The notes under the pieces are model-generated. The model did no database searches. It was not told the DNA's origin and worked only from the letters and a program-made list of their open reading frames with translations. 64,000 nt of DNA, taken from positions 9,450 to 73,449 of the forward strand of contig DAOSWG010000006.1 in the NCBI GenBank assembly GCA_035379945.1, read 5' to 3'. A program made the translations under genes and the position numbers. Each line of letters starts with the position of its first letter. Positions within the stretch are counted from its first letter, which is position 1. Below, piece by piece: positions 62,199 through 64,000 of the stretch. Source of the DNA: JAAYZB01 sp035379945. Lineage in GTDB: Bacteria; Bacillota_I; Bacilli_A; Izemoplasmatales; Hujiaoplasmataceae.

Positions 62199-62716
62199 AA
62201 TCGGGAGTTGAACAGAATATGGAAATAAGGAATAAGACCCTTTATGACAAGGACCTGATTATCAGATACAATCATTACTATCTTATGGATTTCTTGAAAA
62301 AAAACTCGTTGTTCGTCATTCTGACCGCTTGCGGTTTCGGGGCATATCTGCTCGTACAAAACGAATGGGAATACGCTTTGGCGATGGTAGGTATATTGGC
62401 AGCCTATTTCCTCTTGGCGATTGTCATGCAGATGCTGACGACCAAGAGAGCTGTGAAAAGAAGTCCGATAGTGGCTAATCCGGTGTATCAGACATACGTT
62501 TTCAAAGAAGACGAAGTGGAGATATTCAACATAAAGGCAAGAACAATCAAGTATGAAAATATCATCCGGATAAAGGAATCGAAAGAATTCTTGATTGTAT
62601 ACGATCTCGAAAAGAAAACCTTTATTGTCGATAAAAACGGCTTTGAAGCAGACAATGATTTAAATATTTTGAAAGATTTTCTAAAAGAAAAATTAGGAAA
62701 AAAATATCGAAAATAA
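62195..62716 (+). CDS. YcxB-like membrane protein
   Basis: 173 aa. Two membrane helices (about residues 39-57 and 62-83), then a small beta-rich domain (YVFKEDEVEIFNIKARTIKYENIIRIKESKEFLIVYDLEKKTFIVDKNGF) that matches YcxB-like domains. Unknown function. It overlaps the PAP2 gene by 4 bases; an ATG at 62219 is an alternative start. Confidence 0.78.
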   Translation: MKSGVEQNMEIRNKTLYDKDLIIRYNHYYLMDFLKKNSLFVILTACGFGAYLLVQNEWEYALAMVGILAAYFLLAIVMQMLTTKRAVKRSPIVANPVYQTYVFKEDEVEIFNIKARTIKYENIIRIKESKEFLIVYDLEKKTFIVDKNGFEADNDLNILKDFLKEKLGKKYRK

Positions 62717-62747
62717 CCTAATCATAGGCTTTTTATAACATAAGTCG

Positions 62748-62776
62748 TTGACATATTTCAAACAGGATGATATTAT
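62748..62776 (+). promoter_or_regulatory. promoter of the TetR-type fusion gene
   Basis: TTGACA (62748-62753), 17-base spacer, TATTAT (62771-62776). A strong -35 with a fair -10; the palindrome at 62776-62807 starts on the last -10 base. Confidence 0.8.
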
Positions 62777-62807
62777 TATACCGTGCGGTCTAAACCATGT
62801 GGTATAA
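62776..62807. promoter_or_regulatory. bipartite palindrome, candidate autoregulatory operator
   Basis: Layout: TTATACC, 4 bases, GGT, CTAA, ACC, 4 bases, GGTATAA. All paired blocks are perfectly complementary and symmetric over 32 bp. It covers the predicted transcription start, just before a TetR-type gene. A TetR-family dimer would be well placed to repress here. Confidence 0.65.
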
Positions 62808-62821
62808 CGACGGAGGACTTA

Positions 62822-64000
62822 ATGTCGACTAAAGATGGAGATTTGACATATTTTTTGAAATCGAACGAATCATTGTTAAGAGAAACGTTACGTGAGTTTG
62901 CAGAAAAAAGTTATGAATCGGCATCGCTAAACGAGATAATCAAACGCTCGTCTTTCAACAAAGGCAGTTTTTACTATCGATTTCCGGAAAAGAAATATCT
63001 ATATTTCGCTCTAATCGACGATTTATACACGAATATGCGGATTGTTTCATCGGAAGATGACTTTATCTTGGATAAGCCGGTGTCAATTAAAAACGCTATC
63101 AACATCCTTTTTGAAAATTTATATCGGATATATTGTTTAGATCCGCATTATTTGGGACTCCTATGCAATATATTCCTGGATACTCCAGAAATCCAAAAAG
63201 AAATCACAAAACAATGTTCAAAATCTTTTTTTGACGCTTTTGCAAAAAGATTTACCAAAACGATTAAACATTACGATTACGATAAGACAAATAAAACATA
63301 TTTCCTTTTAAAGGAAATTGATTTCCATTACAATGAAGCCATCAGATTATTGCCGGAACACCCGGATAACAATGATTTCATGAAGTTAGCCGAAGATACA
63401 TCGCTGTGGCTGGAAGCAATAGCCGGACCGCTTATTTCAGCGGAAATATTAAAATCATTGCATGAAGAAAACGCAAAATATGTAAAAACAAATGAAGATA
63501 ATTTCCAAAAAGATGTTGTTTTCATCAAACAGAGCGAAATATTGGGTATTATCGGAGAAAACGATCTAGAACTAGGCGAACTTGCTAAAGACATATTATC
63601 GAAAGACACGAAGAGAACAGATTTTCGTATCCGAGGAAAAATCAGAGAAAATGCGTTTCTTTTGGATACAAATCAAATAACAGAGCCAATGAACGGATCC
63701 CAAACTGTGAACTTAGCGATTAAAACAATCCTTAAAGCAAACAGTATACACATGGAGAAAAAAGAATTGGCGGTCTATTTGGAACAATTTTATTTAGAAA
63801 ATATATCAAATTGCAAATTATCCGCCTTGCCACCCACAGAAACGCTTTTTTTAAATCTGTTTGCCATTTTGTATAAAGATCCTTCCATGATAATTATACA
63901 AAGGTTGGATCAATGGATGGAAAGATACAAAATAAAACGATTTTTGGCGATTTTGTTGAAGTACAGGCCAAAAAAATGTACAATTGTGCTGACTATGAAA
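62822..64000 (+). CDS. TetR-type regulator fused to a degenerate ABC ATPase-like domain (3' end outside window)
   Basis: Open from the ATG at 62822 (GGAGG 5 nt upstream) to the window edge, 393 codons with no stop. Residues about 15-65 are a TetR helix-turn-helix (FAEKSYESASLNEIIKRSSF, then NKGSFYYRFPEKKYLY). Residues about 80-215 are helical, like a TetR ligand domain. From about 233 the order of an ABC ATPase appears: ILGIIGENDLELGELA in the Walker A place, FLLDTNQ in the Q-loop place, LSALPPTE in the LSGGQ place, KDPSMIIIQRLDQW in the Walker B place and CTIVLTMK in the H-loop place. All catalytic residues look lost (no GKT/S, no DE). It would not be expected to hydrolyse ATP. The ABC reading is my inference by eye. 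Confidence 0.75.
   Translation, partial: MSTKDGDLTYFLKSNESLLRETLREFAEKSYESASLNEIIKRSSFNKGSFYYRFPEKKYLYFALIDDLYTNMRIVSSEDDFILDKPVSIKNAINILFENLYRIYCLDPHYLGLLCNIFLDTPEIQKEITKQCSKSFFDAFAKRFTKTIKHYDYDKTNKTYFLLKEIDFHYNEAIRLLPEHPDNNDFMKLAEDTSLWLEAIAGPLISAEILKSLHEENAKYVKTNEDNFQKDVVFIKQSEILGIIGENDLELGELAKDILSKDTKRTDFRIRGKIRENAFLLDTNQITEPMNGSQTVNLAIKTILKANSIHMEKKELAVYLEQFYLENISNCKLSALPPTETLFLNLFAILYKDPSMIIIQRLDQWMERYKIKRFLAILLKYRPKKCTIVLTMK

Noticed and set aside
62704..62735. Terminator after the YcxB-like gene
   Set aside because: Only CCTA/TAGG (4 bp) before a T5 run; too weak to list as a terminator.
62822..64000. Insertion sequence or phage gene at the window end
   Set aside because: No inverted repeats, transposase or integrase motifs; the frame begins with a clear TetR domain.

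Overview
The window looks like chromosomal DNA of a member of the Bacillota, most likely class Bacilli, possibly one of the Mollicutes-adjacent lineages (Izemoplasmatales, Acholeplasmatales or relatives). Support for this: a Bacillus-type (class B) RNase P RNA; T-box leaders before ileS and valS; LicT-type RNA antitermination sites; a B. subtilis-like order in several neighbourhoods (lepA-hemW, xerD-deoB, yggS-sepF-yggT-ileS); and strong AGGAGG ribosome binding sites with TTGACA/TATAAT promoters. TGA is a stop and TGG encodes Trp, so the genetic code is the standard bacterial one and not that of Mycoplasma. The genus cannot be fixed from the sequence alone. No tRNA, rRNA, CRISPR array, insertion sequence or prophage was seen.

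Layout. 1-9763: a DUF2779 nuclease cut by the window edge, then rpsO, pnp, the RNase P RNA, lepA, hemW, xerD and deoB. 9792-16207 (minus strand): two giant, nearly pure coiled-coil proteins of unknown function in one operon. 16333-20929: ruvB, the queuosine genes queA and tgt with a precursor transporter, and pduL. 21087-27379: ftsZ, two tandem mgtE genes, surE, a small membrane protein, yggS, sepF and yggT. 27414-30420: T-box and ileS. 30573-35132: nucleoside salvage (deoC, deoD) and a paired M16 peptidase system. 35151-42943: rlmI-like, engB, a methyltransferase whose 3' end overlaps the next T-box, Nudix, valS, folC and radC.

42980-51300 is a self-contained phosphotransferase locus: EI, HPr, a glucose/beta-glucoside-type EIIBC, 6-phospho-beta-glucosidase, a LicT antiterminator, EIIA, a tandem SnoaL-like protein and an unknown protein. 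Two RAT/terminator switches sit before ptsI and before EIIBC, so one antiterminator may induce the general PTS enzymes together with the sugar-specific ones. 51346-53372 (minus) holds an RsgI-domain lipoprotein and an alpha/beta hydrolase. 53478-62716 holds glpK, DUF3137-LemA, a short SSB, thyA-dfrA-plsC, a split ChrA pair, a Cof phosphatase, a PAP2 phosphatase and a YcxB-like protein.

The window ends inside an open frame (62822-64000 and beyond). It encodes a TetR-type DNA-binding domain followed by a region that reads like an ABC ATPase with every catalytic motif degraded. A large palindrome overlaps its promoter. This fusion, the coiled-coil operon, the PTS antitermination circuit and the methyltransferase/T-box overlap are the most unusual things here.
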